Shown here in pieces: positions 33,925-42,798 of a DNA stretch of 64,000 nt (within the stretch, counting starts at the first letter, position 1; every line of letters starts with the position of its first letter). The DNA is from Solimonas variicoloris DSM 15731. GTDB lineage: Bacteria > Pseudomonadota > Gammaproteobacteria > Nevskiales > Nevskiaceae. The notes beneath the pieces are model-generated. The model did not search any database. It was not told where the DNA came from and saw nothing but the letters and a program-made list of their open reading frames with translations. The position numbers and the translations under genes were made by a program. The DNA is taken from contig NZ_KB907942.1 in NCBI RefSeq assembly GCF_000382285.1, positions 1-64,000 of the forward strand. Direction: 5' to 3'.

Positions 33925-35586
33925 TCAGTAGCGGAAGCGCTCGCCGGGCAGCGGCGGCGTGTGCGTCGGCAGCGGCAGCGGCGGACCGCCGTGCTCGTAG
34001 GCATCGGCCACGCCGATCAGCAGCGGCTCGCTGAAGGCCGGACCGACGAAGGAGATCGAAATCGGCAAACCGTCGCGGCTGAGGCCGGCCGGCGCGACCA
34101 GATCGGGAAAGCCGGTGATGTTGCCGATGTTGGTCAGGCCGACGCCGATCGACTTCACGCCCGGCGGTGGCGGCGGCACGCCGCGTCCGGTCAGCGGCTC
34201 GTCGGCGATGATGCGGTGCGGCGGCCGCGGCCGCGTCGGGTAGACGAGTACGTCGACGCGCTGCTGCTCGAAGACGCCGAGCACGCCGTCGGCAACCATG
34301 GCGACGCCGTGCTCGCGCGCCGAGCGGTAGGCGAGCGAACTCATGCCCTGCCCGCTCGTCACGCGCTTGGCGAGCCCTGCGTAGACGACCGGATACGGCG
34401 ACCACGTACCCTGCGGCGCGCGCAGCGCCAGGCCGCGCTCGGCCAGTTCGGCCAGCGTCTTCGGATAGCCCGGCGCGAGGCGGCCGAGGTAGGCGTCGAA
34501 ATAGACCGCCTTCTCGGTGTCGCAGACGACCTTGACGATCGCACGGCGCGTCGCCGGATCGACGACCTGCGGCGGATAGGCGACGTCGACCAGCTCGGCG
34601 CCGAGCTTGCGCAGACGCTCGAGCGCTTGCGCGAACGCGGCGTCGACGTCGGCATCGGCGCCGCTGCCTTCGCGCAGCACGCCGATGCGCAGGCCGTCGA
34701 GCGAGCGGCGGCCGAGGAAGACACGGTAGTCACGATGCGTCTTGCCGAGGCTGTCGGCGGTATCGGCGTCGCCGGGCTCGTAGCCGGTCATCGGGCCGAG
34801 CATCGCCGCCAGATCGCTGACGTGGCGCGCCATCGGTCCGGCAGCATCGTAGCTGTAGCAGGTCGGGATGATGCCGTCGCGCGACAAAAGGCCGCGCGTC
34901 GGCTTCAGGCCGTAGACGCCGCCGACCGAGGACGGACTGCGCAGCGAGCCGCCGGTGTCGGTGCCGAGCGCCAGCGGCGCCAGCCAGGCGGCGAGCGCGG
35001 CGCCGGAACCGCCGGACGAACCGAGCGGCGTGAAGTCCGGATCGTAGGGATTGCGCGTCTGGCCGTGGATCGAGCTGAAGCCGGCGCCGCCGGCGGCGAA
35101 GTCGTCGAGATTGACCTTGGCGAGAATGATCGCGCCGGCCTCGCGCAGGCGGCGGATGATCGGCGCGTCGGCCTGCGGCTGCGCGCCGGCGAGCACGAAC
35201 GAGCCGCCGGTGGTCGGCATCTCGACGGTGTCGATGTTGTCCTTGACCACGACCGGAATGCCGTGCAGCGGCCCGCGCGGGCCCTTCTGCCGGCGCTCGC
35301 GGTCGAGCGCGCGCGCCTCGTCGAGCGCGTGCGGATTGAGCGCGATCACCGCGTTGATGCGCGGCCCGGCCTGGTCGTAGGCCTGAATGCGCTGCAGATA
35401 GAGCGAGACCAGCTGCTCGGCGCTGAGCGTGCCGGCCGCGTAGGCGGCGCCGATGTCGGCGACGCTGGCGCGCGACAGCTCGACGCTGGCGGCGCCGGCG
35501 ACGGGCGCGGCGCCGAGCAGCGCCGCACCGAGCCACAGCGCAGCGCCGGCCGCGCGCGCCGCCGTGCCCGCGTTCAGAAGCGCCAT
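33925..35586 (-). CDS. Sec-exported amidase-signature enzyme (amidase 1)
   Basis: A 553-residue amidase, the first after the TonB-dependent transducer. It has a Sec signal peptide (APVAGAAS), Lys in GIPVVVKDNID, cis-Ser in GSSGGSGAA and nucleophile in GTDTGGSLRSPSS. The C-terminus LPGERFRY matches amidase 2. Its start codon lies 13 bases inside the end of the transducer gene, so the two are coupled, which ties the enzyme to whatever the receptor imports. Confidence 0.9.
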   Translation of the reverse strand: MALLNAGTAARAAGAALWLGAALLGAAPVAGAASVELSRASVADIGAAYAAGTLSAEQLVSLYLQRIQAYDQAGPRINAVIALNPHALDEARALDRERRQKGPRGPLHGIPVVVKDNIDTVEMPTTGGSFVLAGAQPQADAPIIRRLREAGAIILAKVNLDDFAAGGAGFSSIHGQTRNPYDPDFTPLGSSGGSGAALAAWLAPLALGTDTGGSLRSPSSVGGVYGLKPTRGLLSRDGIIPTCYSYDAAGPMARHVSDLAAMLGPMTGYEPGDADTADSLGKTHRDYRVFLGRRSLDGLRIGVLREGSGADADVDAAFAQALERLRKLGAELVDVAYPPQVVDPATRRAIVKVVCDTEKAVYFDAYLGRLAPGYPKTLAELAERGLALRAPQGTWSPYPVVYAGLAKRVTSGQGMSSLAYRSAREHGVAMVADGVLGVFEQQRVDVLVYPTRPRPPHRIIADEPLTGRGVPPPPPGVKSIGVGLTNIGNITGFPDLVAPAGLSRDGLPISISFVGPAFSEPLLIGVADAYEHGGPPLPLPTHTPPLPGERFRY

Positions 35587-37697
35587 TCGGCGCCGCCGTA
35601 GACGCCGCGCGGCAGCGCGCGATAGCCGTAGACCTGGTCGTAGCTGCGATCGAAGAGGTTCTCGACGCGCAGCTTCAGCGTCAGCTGATCCCAGAGCTTG
35701 TAGCTGGTGTAGACGCGCGCGACCAGATAGTCGTCGGCGCGGCCGGTGCTCTCGATGCTGTCGTAGGCCGCGTTGGCGCCCATGCCGACGGTCCACACCG
35801 GCAGGAGGTCGAGCGAGGTCGAGGCGTCGATCGAGTGTCGCGGACGGCGCGTCAGGCGCGCGTCGGTGGTGCTGTCGGTGGCGTCGAGGTAGGTGTAGCC
35901 GAGGCGCAGATTCCAGATCGAGGTCGGGCGCAGCGTCACGCCGAACTCGGCGCCCTGGGTCTCGGCCTTGGCGCGGTTGACGTACATGCCGGCGTAGGTC
36001 GTCAGATCGGTGTACTCCCAGTCGATCAGATCGCGGAAACGGTTCTGGAAGTAGGTGGCGCTGAGCGTCGCCATGCCGTCGAACAGCGACTGGTCGACAC
36101 CGACGTCCCAGCCCTTCGACTTCTCCGGCTGGATGTCCGGATTCGGCTGCTGGTTCCAGGCCGGCACGCCGTAGCGGTCCGACGAGCCCGGCGCGGCGAA
36201 GCCGGTGCCGTAGGTCGCGCGCAGCTTGGTCTTCGGCAGCACCATCCAGGCCAGGCCGGTGCGCCACGTCGTCGCGCCGCCGACGGTGTCGTAGTCGTCG
36301 CGGCGCAGGCCGGCGTTGAGCGTCAGCGTGTCGGTGATCTGATAGGTGCCGGACAGGAAGCCGGCGACGATCGTGTCGTCGCTGCTCGTCGCGTTGATGT
36401 CGTACTTGGACGATTCGTAGTTCGCGCCGGCGACCAGTTCGAGCCCGTCGAGCGCCTTCCACGCCGTCTGCCAGTCGACGATCGTGCGGCGGTTGGCGAG
36501 ATCGCTCTTGCCCCAGGAATCGGTCCAGGTGTAGTCGCGCCGGTGCAGCGCCGCCGAGACGTGCGAGGTCACGCTGTCGCTGGCGCGCCACTCGGCGTAG
36601 ACGGTGCCGAGATAGTTCGCCGAATCGACGACGCCGGGCGCGAAGTAGTAGCGCGAGCCGTTCGAGTGATACTCGCCGGACTGGCCGCGAAAGGTCGCGC
36701 CGATGTCCCAGTCCGGATCGAGCGCGTACGACAGGCGCGCCGAATAGTTCTGGCTGTCGTAGTCGTTGTTCGGATCGTGATTGTCGGTCTGGTAGTGGTT
36801 GAACGAGGCGCTGTAGCCGAGATCGCCACTGCTGCCGGTGGTCGCCAGCGAGGCCGAGAAGGTATCGAAGGAGCCGCCGGTGACCGACACGCCGCCGGCC
36901 GGCTTGGCCGAACCTTCGGCGGTGTTCATCAGGATCACGCCGCCGATCGCGGCGCTGCCGTACATCGTGCTTTGCGGGCCGCGCAGGATTTCGACGCGGT
37001 CGAAGCCGGACAGATCGGCGCCGCCGAGAAAGTTGTCGTAGGTCGCGGCGCGGTCGTTCATGCGCACGCCGTCGACGATGAACAGCGTGTGGTGCGGATA
37101 CGCGCCGCGGATGTAGACCGCCGACTGGCCGCCGACCGCGCCGGTGTTCATGACCGAGACGCCGGGCTGCGCGGCGAGCGCGCTCTTCAGATCGTCGACC
37201 TGCGCCTTCTTCATGTCGGCCAGCGAGACCACGCTGACACTGCTCGAAGTGTGGCGCGCCGACTGCGGCGTGCGCGACGCCGACACCACGATCGTGTCGA
37301 TGCCGTCGTCGAGCGCCGCGCCCTTGTCGGCCGCCGGCTCGACCGTCTTCGCCGGCGCCGCCGGAATGATGCCGACCGTCTTGTCGCCGACGGCGTGGAA
37401 CGCAAGCGGGCTGCCGTCCAGCATCGCCGCCAGCGCCTGGCTCAGCGGCATGCGGCCCTGCACCGGTTTGCTGGTCTGACCGTTGACCAGATCCGAGGGC
37501 ATCAGGATCTGCACGCCGCTCTGCTTGGACAGCGCGATCAGCGCGCTGGTCAGCGACTGCGCCGGCACGTTGACCTCGACCGGCTTGGCCAGCACGCCTT
37601 CCTGCGCCCCGGCCACGCCCACGCCCGCCACACTCAACGCCAGCACGATACCGGCCGACGAACTCATGCCCGCCGCGCCCCGCCAGAACCTACGCAT
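35574..37697 (-). CDS. TonB-dependent transducer with N-terminal STN domain
   Basis: A 707-residue outer-membrane receptor. After the signal peptide (AGAQEG) comes an STN signalling domain (about 40-115, PAQSLTSALIALSKQSGVQILMP), a TonB box-like IDTIVVSASRTP, a plug domain with VYIRGAYPHHTLFIVDGVRM and EILRGPQSTMYGSAAIGGVI, and a 22-strand barrel ending GAEWRF. The STN domain marks FecA-type transducers that signal to a FecR-like anti-sigma factor, here encoded just upstream. The plug and barrel are somewhat BtuB-like, but the ligand is unknown; the five amidases downstream suggest an amide compound. Confidence 0.92.
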   Translation of the reverse strand: MRRFWRGAAGMSSSAGIVLALSVAGVGVAGAQEGVLAKPVEVNVPAQSLTSALIALSKQSGVQILMPSDLVNGQTSKPVQGRMPLSQALAAMLDGSPLAFHAVGDKTVGIIPAAPAKTVEPAADKGAALDDGIDTIVVSASRTPQSARHTSSSVSVVSLADMKKAQVDDLKSALAAQPGVSVMNTGAVGGQSAVYIRGAYPHHTLFIVDGVRMNDRAATYDNFLGGADLSGFDRVEILRGPQSTMYGSAAIGGVILMNTAEGSAKPAGGVSVTGGSFDTFSASLATTGSSGDLGYSASFNHYQTDNHDPNNDYDSQNYSARLSYALDPDWDIGATFRGQSGEYHSNGSRYYFAPGVVDSANYLGTVYAEWRASDSVTSHVSAALHRRDYTWTDSWGKSDLANRRTIVDWQTAWKALDGLELVAGANYESSKYDINATSSDDTIVAGFLSGTYQITDTLTLNAGLRRDDYDTVGGATTWRTGLAWMVLPKTKLRATYGTGFAAPGSSDRYGVPAWNQQPNPDIQPEKSKGWDVGVDQSLFDGMATLSATYFQNRFRDLIDWEYTDLTTYAGMYVNRAKAETQGAEFGVTLRPTSIWNLRLGYTYLDATDSTTDARLTRRPRHSIDASTSLDLLPVWTVGMGANAAYDSIESTGRADDYLVARVYTSYKLWDQLTLKLRVENLFDRSYDQVYGYRALPRGVYGGAEWRF

Positions 37698-37761
37698 ATG
37701 CCCCCCGAAAATGGATGGATGCCGAATTGGTTTTCCGGTAGCTATGACGTACGAGTCCGGC

Positions 37762-37789
37762 GCGGCGGCGCTCGCCGCCGCATTTTTTT
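37762..37789 (+). terminator. Hairpin followed by T-run on the plus strand in the transducer leader
   Basis: A nine-base-pair stem (GCGGCGGCG/CGCCGCCGC, 37762-37781) is followed on the plus strand by A and seven T. No plus-strand gene ends here, so it may block antisense transcription or act as a leader hairpin in the minus-strand mRNA. Confidence 0.4.
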
Positions 37790-37822
37790 CGCGCAACGGA
37801 GCGCTATCGCTATGGCAGACAC

Positions 37823-37849
37823 AAAAAAGGCGCCGCGAGCGGCGCCTTT
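37823..37849 (-). terminator. Intrinsic terminator after the sigma/anti-sigma pair
   Basis: GGCGCCGC...GCGGCGCC stem followed on the minus strand by TTTTTT, 17 bases after the anti-sigma stop. It separates regulatory genes from the structural operon, so the transducer-amidase operon needs its own promoter, presumably read by the ECF sigma factor. Confidence 0.85.
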
Positions 37850-37866
37850 GGCAGACAAGCCCTTGT

Positions 37867-38973
37867 TCAGTCGCCGTGCGCGGCGCCGGCGCGCGCCTGG
37901 ATCACGATGCCACTGCCCTGCTGCAGCACCTCGACCGGGAACTCGCTCGGCAGTGCGCGCAGCCATTCGTCGGTCGCGGACGTCAGCAGCGTGCCCGAGA
38001 AGCGCAGCTTGCCGACGTCGCCGTGGATGAAGACCGGGCGTCGCGTGTAGCGATTGAGATCGGCGATGACAGCGCCGAGCGGCTCGTTGTTGTATTCGAG
38101 ACGGCCCTCGCGCCAGCCGAGCACCGCCTGCGGGTCGACGGCACCGACCGTCGGATCCTTCTGCCCCTCGTCCCAGCTGACCTGGCCGCCGGCCGAGACG
38201 ACGACGGCATCGCCTTCCGCCACGGCCGCGGTCTGCGCGCCGGTGCGATAGACCTTGACCACGCCTTCGGTGACGGTGACGACGACCCGGTCCGCCGCAT
38301 GGCGCACGTTGAACGCGGTGCCGACCGCGCGAATGCGGACGTCGCCGGCGGCGACGATGAACGGCCGCCGCGGATTGTGCGCGACCGAGAAGAATCCCTC
38401 GCCACTGTCCAGGCTCAGATTGCGCTGCGCCTCGTCGTAGTGCACGGTCACCAGCGAATTGGCCGCCAGCTCGACGCGCGAGCCGTCCGACAACGTCGCC
38501 GCGTGCACGGTTTCCGTGCTGGGCGCGACGACGGCATCGTCGTCGAGCAGCGACGGCTCCGACTGGTCGCGCAGCGTCCAGCCCAGGCCAAGTGCCAGCA
38601 CGCAGGCGCAAGCCGCGCCGAGCACCGCGACGCGGCGGCGGCGCACGCTCAGCGGCTCGAAGAAATCGAGGGTCGTGGCGACCAGCGTGCCACGCGCGCG
38701 GCGCAGCGCGCCGGTGCGGCGCCGCGGTGCCGCCGGCCGGGCGGCGAGCAGCTCGCCGTCGACGACCTCGTCGGCCAGACCACCGCTCAGCGTCCACAGC
38801 TCGCGCACACGTTCGTAGGCCTGCTGGTTGCGCGCGTCGGCTTCGTACCACTGCACCCAGCTGACGATCTCGGCCTCGCTCGCCGCGGCGTCGCGCAGGC
38901 GCTCCATCCACTCCGCCGCCGCCTCGAGGCGCTGCGCGTCGATCTGACTGTGCCGGCGGCCGTCAGGCTTCAT
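37867..38973 (-). CDS. FecR-like anti-sigma factor
   Basis: A 368-residue single-pass protein. The cytoplasmic N-terminus (DUF4880-like, AEWMERLRDAAASEAEIVSWVQWYEADARNQQAY broken by conserved Trp residues) binds the sigma factor; one membrane segment lies at about 120-135; the periplasmic part has a FecR domain (LSDGSRVELAANS, DVRIRAVGTAFNVR) and a C-terminal STN-like module. It relays ligand binding from the transducer's STN domain. Its ATG overlaps the sigma stop (ATGA). Confidence 0.9.
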   Translation of the reverse strand: MKPDGRRHSQIDAQRLEAAAEWMERLRDAAASEAEIVSWVQWYEADARNQQAYERVRELWTLSGGLADEVVDGELLAARPAAPRRRTGALRRARGTLVATTLDFFEPLSVRRRRVAVLGAACACVLALGLGWTLRDQSEPSLLDDDAVVAPSTETVHAATLSDGSRVELAANSLVTVHYDEAQRNLSLDSGEGFFSVAHNPRRPFIVAAGDVRIRAVGTAFNVRHAADRVVVTVTEGVVKVYRTGAQTAAVAEGDAVVVSAGGQVSWDEGQKDPTVGAVDPQAVLGWREGRLEYNNEPLGAVIADLNRYTRRPVFIHGDVGKLRFSGTLLTSATDEWLRALPSEFPVEVLQQGSGIVIQARAGAAHGD

Positions 38974-39566
38974 TGAAATATCCGTTCCTTTGCTTCTGCG
39001 CTCGTCAGGCCATCCAGCCGCAGGCGGCAGTAGGCTACGACACGGCGCAGGTATTTTCTGGTCTGGCTGTCACGCAAGCCCAGCTCCTCGCCGATTTCCT
39101 CGACGCTCTTCTCCTCGATCCGCGACAGCAGGAACGCCCGGCGATAACGCTCGGGCAGCTCCAGCAGCGCCTGCCGTACGATAGCCAGATCCTCGCGCGC
39201 CGCATACAGCCGGTCGGGGCTGAGCGTATCGGTCAGCTCGTCGAGATCGTAGACCTTCTCGATCTGCTCGCCGCGAATCCGGTGCCGCAGGCGATCCTGG
39301 GCGATGTTCACCGCGGTGCGGAACAGGTACGCGCGCAGATAGCTGACCGCGCCCGGTTCGTGCAGCTGCAGCATGCGCACGTACGCTTCCTGCGCGACCT
39401 CGCGGGCCTCGGCCTCGGTGCCGAGCCGGTGCTGCAGCATCGACACCAGAGTGCGGTTGTGGCGCTCGAACAGCTCCGCCAGTTCCGATGCGCGCGGCGG
39501 CGCGTCCGCGCGCCGCTCGTCTCCCGAGGACGGCTCCTCGAGGAGGAAAACACCGTTGATAGCCAT
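38970..39566 (-). CDS. FecI-like ECF sigma factor
   Basis: A 198-residue ECF sigma factor (FecI group). Region 2 contains AREVAQEAYVRML...YLRAYLFRTAVNIAQDRLR, and region 4 contains LPERYRRAFLLSRIEEKSVEEIGEELGLRDSQTRKYLRRVV. It should direct transcription of the transducer-amidase operon when the surface signal arrives. ATG 39566 follows GGAG; a GTG at 39578 is possible. A perfect 10-base-pair hairpin lies upstream at 39611-39633. Confidence 0.92.
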   Translation of the reverse strand: MAINGVFLLEEPSSGDERRADAPPRASELAELFERHNRTLVSMLQHRLGTEAEAREVAQEAYVRMLQLHEPGAVSYLRAYLFRTAVNIAQDRLRHRIRGEQIEKVYDLDELTDTLSPDRLYAAREDLAIVRQALLELPERYRRAFLLSRIEEKSVEEIGEELGLRDSQTRKYLRRVVAYCRLRLDGLTSAEAKERIFQ

Positions 39567-39610
39567 GGACTCCAGCACTGAGGATGAGGCCCCGATCTGG
39601 ATAAGACGTC

Positions 39611-39633
39611 CGAGCGCCGCTTTGCGGCGCTCG
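39611..39633 (-). promoter_or_regulatory. Perfect hairpin in the upstream region of the ECF sigma gene
   Basis: CGAGCGCCGC and GCGGCGCTCG pair perfectly around a three-base loop, 44 bases before the sigma start codon. There is no T-run on either side, so an operator or leader structure is more likely than a terminator. No clear Fur box was found nearby. Confidence 0.4.
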
Positions 39634-39804
39634 CCAACGCAAATCAGCGGAGCGATTGCACTGGCGAATCCATAGTCAAGAATCGTGCCTTGCGCCGCGC
39701 GCGGGCCTGCGCCGCGGCCACGCGATCCACGGCGCCGGCGGCGCGGACTGCGCGCCGGTCGCGCGCGCTTCGGGGCCTCGGCCGACGCCGCGCGACGCGC
39801 CGGC

Positions 39805-40443
39805 TCAGCCCGGGCAGCGCACCGCGGCGCGATCGCGCTGCGCGGCCTCGACCACGCCGGCGATGTCGGCGGCGAGCCGGGCCAGGCCGGCCTGGGCGCC
39901 GTTGACCAGCGCGTCGTAGCCGGCGCCGACCGGCGCCGTCACCTGTGTCGAGCAGGTCCAGCGCGCCTTCAGCGTGCCGGGGGCGCTGACGTCGAGCACG
40001 GTCCAGACCGCGTCGAGGCGCACGCTGGTGGCGAGCCGGGCGTCGAGACGCTGCACGTCGACGAGCACGCGATAGACCGGCGCGCCCGGCGGCGGCGCGA
40101 CCCGCGAGACGTCCTGCGCCCCGAGCGCGGCGCCGAGCTCGGCGACCAGCGCGCCGCGCACCTCGTCGGGCAGCGGCGCGATCCAGCGCCGCGTCTCGAC
40201 CAGCGCGACCTCGCCGTTGCCCTGGCGCACGACCAGCTCCGGCTGATTGACCTGCGCCGGCACCCGCACCGGCTGCACGTCGATCGCGAATGCCGCCTGG
40301 CCGGCGGCGAGCGGCGCCAGCGGCGTCGGCCGCACCAGCGTGTAGAAACGCGTCGGCGCCTCGCCGCCGCAGGCCGTCACCGCAAGCGTGGCGAGCGCGA
40401 ACGCGCCGAGTCCCCGCAGATTCCGCTGCTGTGCGCTGCGCAT
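39805..40443 (-). CDS. pqiC: PqiC-type ABC-transport auxiliary lipoprotein
   Basis: A 212-residue outer-membrane lipoprotein with lipobox VTAC and the family pattern RFYTLV...IDVQPVRVPAQVNQPELVVR, then RWIAPLPDEVRGAL. PqiC forms the outer-membrane end of the Pqi lipid-transport tunnel. Its ATG overlaps the pqiB stop (TGATG), so it completes the pqiA-pqiB-pqiC operon. Confidence 0.88.
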   Translation of the reverse strand: MRSAQQRNLRGLGAFALATLAVTACGGEAPTRFYTLVRPTPLAPLAAGQAAFAIDVQPVRVPAQVNQPELVVRQGNGEVALVETRRWIAPLPDEVRGALVAELGAALGAQDVSRVAPPPGAPVYRVLVDVQRLDARLATSVRLDAVWTVLDVSAPGTLKARWTCSTQVTAPVGAGYDALVNGAQAGLARLAADIAGVVEAAQRDRAAVRCPG

Positions 40444-42098
40444 CACTTGCCCTCCTGCTGTCCGTTCTCGCGCGGCTCGGCGGCTTCCGGCGCGCCGAAC
40501 ACCATCGACTGCGGATGCCGCTTCAGATAGTCGGCGAGCTCGCGCATCGAGCGAGCCATGCGCTCGACCGAGTCGAGCGTGGCCTGCGCATTGCGCTGCA
40601 GCGGCGACTCGCCGGCGATGAAGTTCTGGTTGGCGGCGTCGACCGCCTGGCGCGCGTCGCGCAGCAGGCCGGTGGCTTCCGGCGCCAGCTTGCCGTCGAG
40701 CTGCCGGAGCAGACTGTCGGCGCTCTGCAGCGTGCTGTTGAGATTGTGGCCGATCTCGCCGAACGGAATCTCGTCGAGCTTGTTGACGATGCTGGCGATC
40801 TGCTGCTGGATCTCCTCGAGCCCGCCGGTCACGGTCGGCAGCTCGAACGGGCTGGCCTGGGCATCGACCTTGACCGGCGCCGCCTTGCGCTCGAAGTCGA
40901 GCGAGACATAGAGCTGGCCGGTCAGCAGATTGCCGGGTCGCAGCTGCGCGCGCAGGCCGTAGCCGATCATGCGCGTGAAGAATTCGCGGCCGGCGCGCGC
41001 CTCGTCGCCGGACTGATGGATCTGGCGCTGGAACATGCGGCCGAGGCGTTCCGGGTAGATGCGCGCGTCGACCACCGCGTAGAGCTTGCGCGCGTCGCGG
41101 TCGTAATCGAGCGCGGCGGCGGTGACGTTGCCGAGCACGACGCCGCGGAAGTCGATCGGCGCGCCGACCGACAGACCGCGCATCGACTGGTTGAAGTACA
41201 TGCGCACGTCCATCGCCAGCCCGTCGGCCGGCGCCAGCGCCGTGCTGCGGTCGTCGAACAGCGTGAAGCGCGCGTTCTCGTCGACCACGCGGCCGGCGTC
41301 CTCGAGCGGCGGCACCTCGAAGGCGATGCCGCCGGCGACCACCGCCGCCAGCGATTCGGTGTCGAGCTTGAAGCCGGACGCGTTGACGGTGACGTCGACG
41401 CCGCTGGCGTTCCAGAAGCGCGTGTTGAGGGTCACGAAGCGGTCGAACGGCGCGTCGACGAAGATTTCCAGCGTCACGCCGCGGCCGTCGGCGCGCAGCT
41501 GGTGGCCGACCACGCGGCCGACCTGGGTACGGCGGAAATACAGCGGCGAGCCGATGTCGAGCGAGCCGAGGTCGCTGGCCTCCAGGTAGTAGCGCCGGCC
41601 CTGCTGGTCGTTGGTCACCGCCGGCGGCACTTCGAGGCCATCAAACTCCTTGCGTTCCTCGTGCGAGGCGCCGAGGTCGACGCCGATGTACGCGCCGGAC
41701 AGCAGCGTGGTCAGGCCCGACACGCCGCCGAGACCGACGCGCGGCCGCACCACCCAGAACTTCGAGTCCTGCACGGCGATGTTGGAGGCGTCGTTGGTCA
41801 GCTCGACCTTGACCAGCACGCTCTGGCGGTCCTCGCTGAGCTGGATGCGGCGCACCTGGCCGACCACCACGTCCTTGTAGCGCACCTCGGTCTTGCCCGC
41901 TTCGAGCCCTTCGGCAGTGTCGAAACGGATCGTGATCAGCGGGCCCGAGGCGAGCCAGGCGCGGAGCACCAGGATCACGCCGGCGAGCGCCGCCACCGCC
42001 GGCACCAGCCAGATCAGCGACAGGCTCCAGCGTTGTCCGCGCCGCACGTCCGGCTTCGGCAGCGCCGCCACGTCGGGCACGGTTTCGTTCTCGTTCAT
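40443..42098 (-). CDS. pqiB: PqiB, intermembrane lipid-transport MCE protein
   Basis: A 551-residue protein with one N-terminal membrane anchor (about 27-47) and three consecutive MCE domains, recognised by repeats such as TIRFDTAEGLEAGKTEVRYKDV, then YFRRTQVGRVVGHQL and IDFRGVVLGNV. A long helical C-terminus follows. PqiB hexamers form a needle across the periplasm for lipid transport between membranes. The gene starts 22 bases after the second PqiA-like gene. Confidence 0.92.
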   Translation of the reverse strand: MNENETVPDVAALPKPDVRRGQRWSLSLIWLVPAVAALAGVILVLRAWLASGPLITIRFDTAEGLEAGKTEVRYKDVVVGQVRRIQLSEDRQSVLVKVELTNDASNIAVQDSKFWVVRPRVGLGGVSGLTTLLSGAYIGVDLGASHEERKEFDGLEVPPAVTNDQQGRRYYLEASDLGSLDIGSPLYFRRTQVGRVVGHQLRADGRGVTLEIFVDAPFDRFVTLNTRFWNASGVDVTVNASGFKLDTESLAAVVAGGIAFEVPPLEDAGRVVDENARFTLFDDRSTALAPADGLAMDVRMYFNQSMRGLSVGAPIDFRGVVLGNVTAAALDYDRDARKLYAVVDARIYPERLGRMFQRQIHQSGDEARAGREFFTRMIGYGLRAQLRPGNLLTGQLYVSLDFERKAAPVKVDAQASPFELPTVTGGLEEIQQQIASIVNKLDEIPFGEIGHNLNSTLQSADSLLRQLDGKLAPEATGLLRDARQAVDAANQNFIAGESPLQRNAQATLDSVERMARSMRELADYLKRHPQSMVFGAPEAAEPRENGQQEGK

Positions 42099-42120
42099 GG
42101 TGCGCTCTTCACAGGCGGGT

Positions 42121-42798
42121 TCATCGTTCCGGCTCGTCCCAGATCAGGCGCGGATCGAAGCTCATCGAGGCCAGCATCGTCAGCACGACGACCGCGCCGA
42201 ACGCGATCGCGCCGGGTCCGGCGCGCACCTCGGCGATCGACTGGAAATTGACCAGCGCCACCAGCAGCGCGACGACGAAGACGTCGAGCATCGACCACTG
42301 GCCGACGAATTCGAGGAGCCGGTACAGGCGCGCGCGCTCGCGGCGGCGCCAGCGCGAATGCCGCTGCGCGCTGAGCAGCAGCACGACCAGCGCCACCATC
42401 TTCAGCAGCGGCACGCAGATGCTGGCGATGAACACGATCAGCGCCAGATCCCAGGAGCCCGACAGCCACAGCACGCGCACGCCGCCGAGGATGGTGTCGT
42501 TCTCGTTGTAGACGAGCGTCGCGGTCTGCATGATCGGCAGCGCGTTGGCCGGCACGTACAGCAGCATCGCGGCGATCAGGAACGCCCAGGTGCGGCGCAG
42601 GCTGTCCGGCTTGCGCGCGTGCAGCGGCGCCTCGCAGCGCGGACAGCTCGCGCCGTCCAGGCCGGGTGCCTCGCGGCAGACGAAGCCGCAGGCGTCGCAG
42701 GGCAGCAGGCCGAGCGCGCGCGCGCTCGGCGGCTCGGCCACGGCCGGCGCGGCGTCGCGCGCCTGGCGCCGGTCGAACGCGTCGGCCCGGGCGCTCAT
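42121..42798 (-). CDS. PqiA-domain membrane protein, second half
   Basis: A 225-residue protein with an N-terminal zinc-ribbon-like pair (CDACGFVC, CPRCEAPLH) and four membrane segments of the PqiA type (PANALPIMQT, FVGQWSMLDVFVVALLVALV). E. coli PqiA is one protein with two such halves; here they are separate, and this gene overlaps the first half by four bases (ATGA). Confidence 0.88.
   Translation of the reverse strand: MSARADAFDRRQARDAAPAVAEPPSARALGLLPCDACGFVCREAPGLDGASCPRCEAPLHARKPDSLRRTWAFLIAAMLLYVPANALPIMQTATLVYNENDTILGGVRVLWLSGSWDLALIVFIASICVPLLKMVALVVLLLSAQRHSRWRRRERARLYRLLEFVGQWSMLDVFVVALLVALVNFQSIAEVRAGPGAIAFGAVVVLTMLASMSFDPRLIWDEPER

Noticed and set aside
35574-37697. Annotating the transducer as BtuB (cobalamin receptor)
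   Set aside because: Some plug motifs are similar, but BtuB has no STN domain and no FecIR partners; the context does not support cobalamin.
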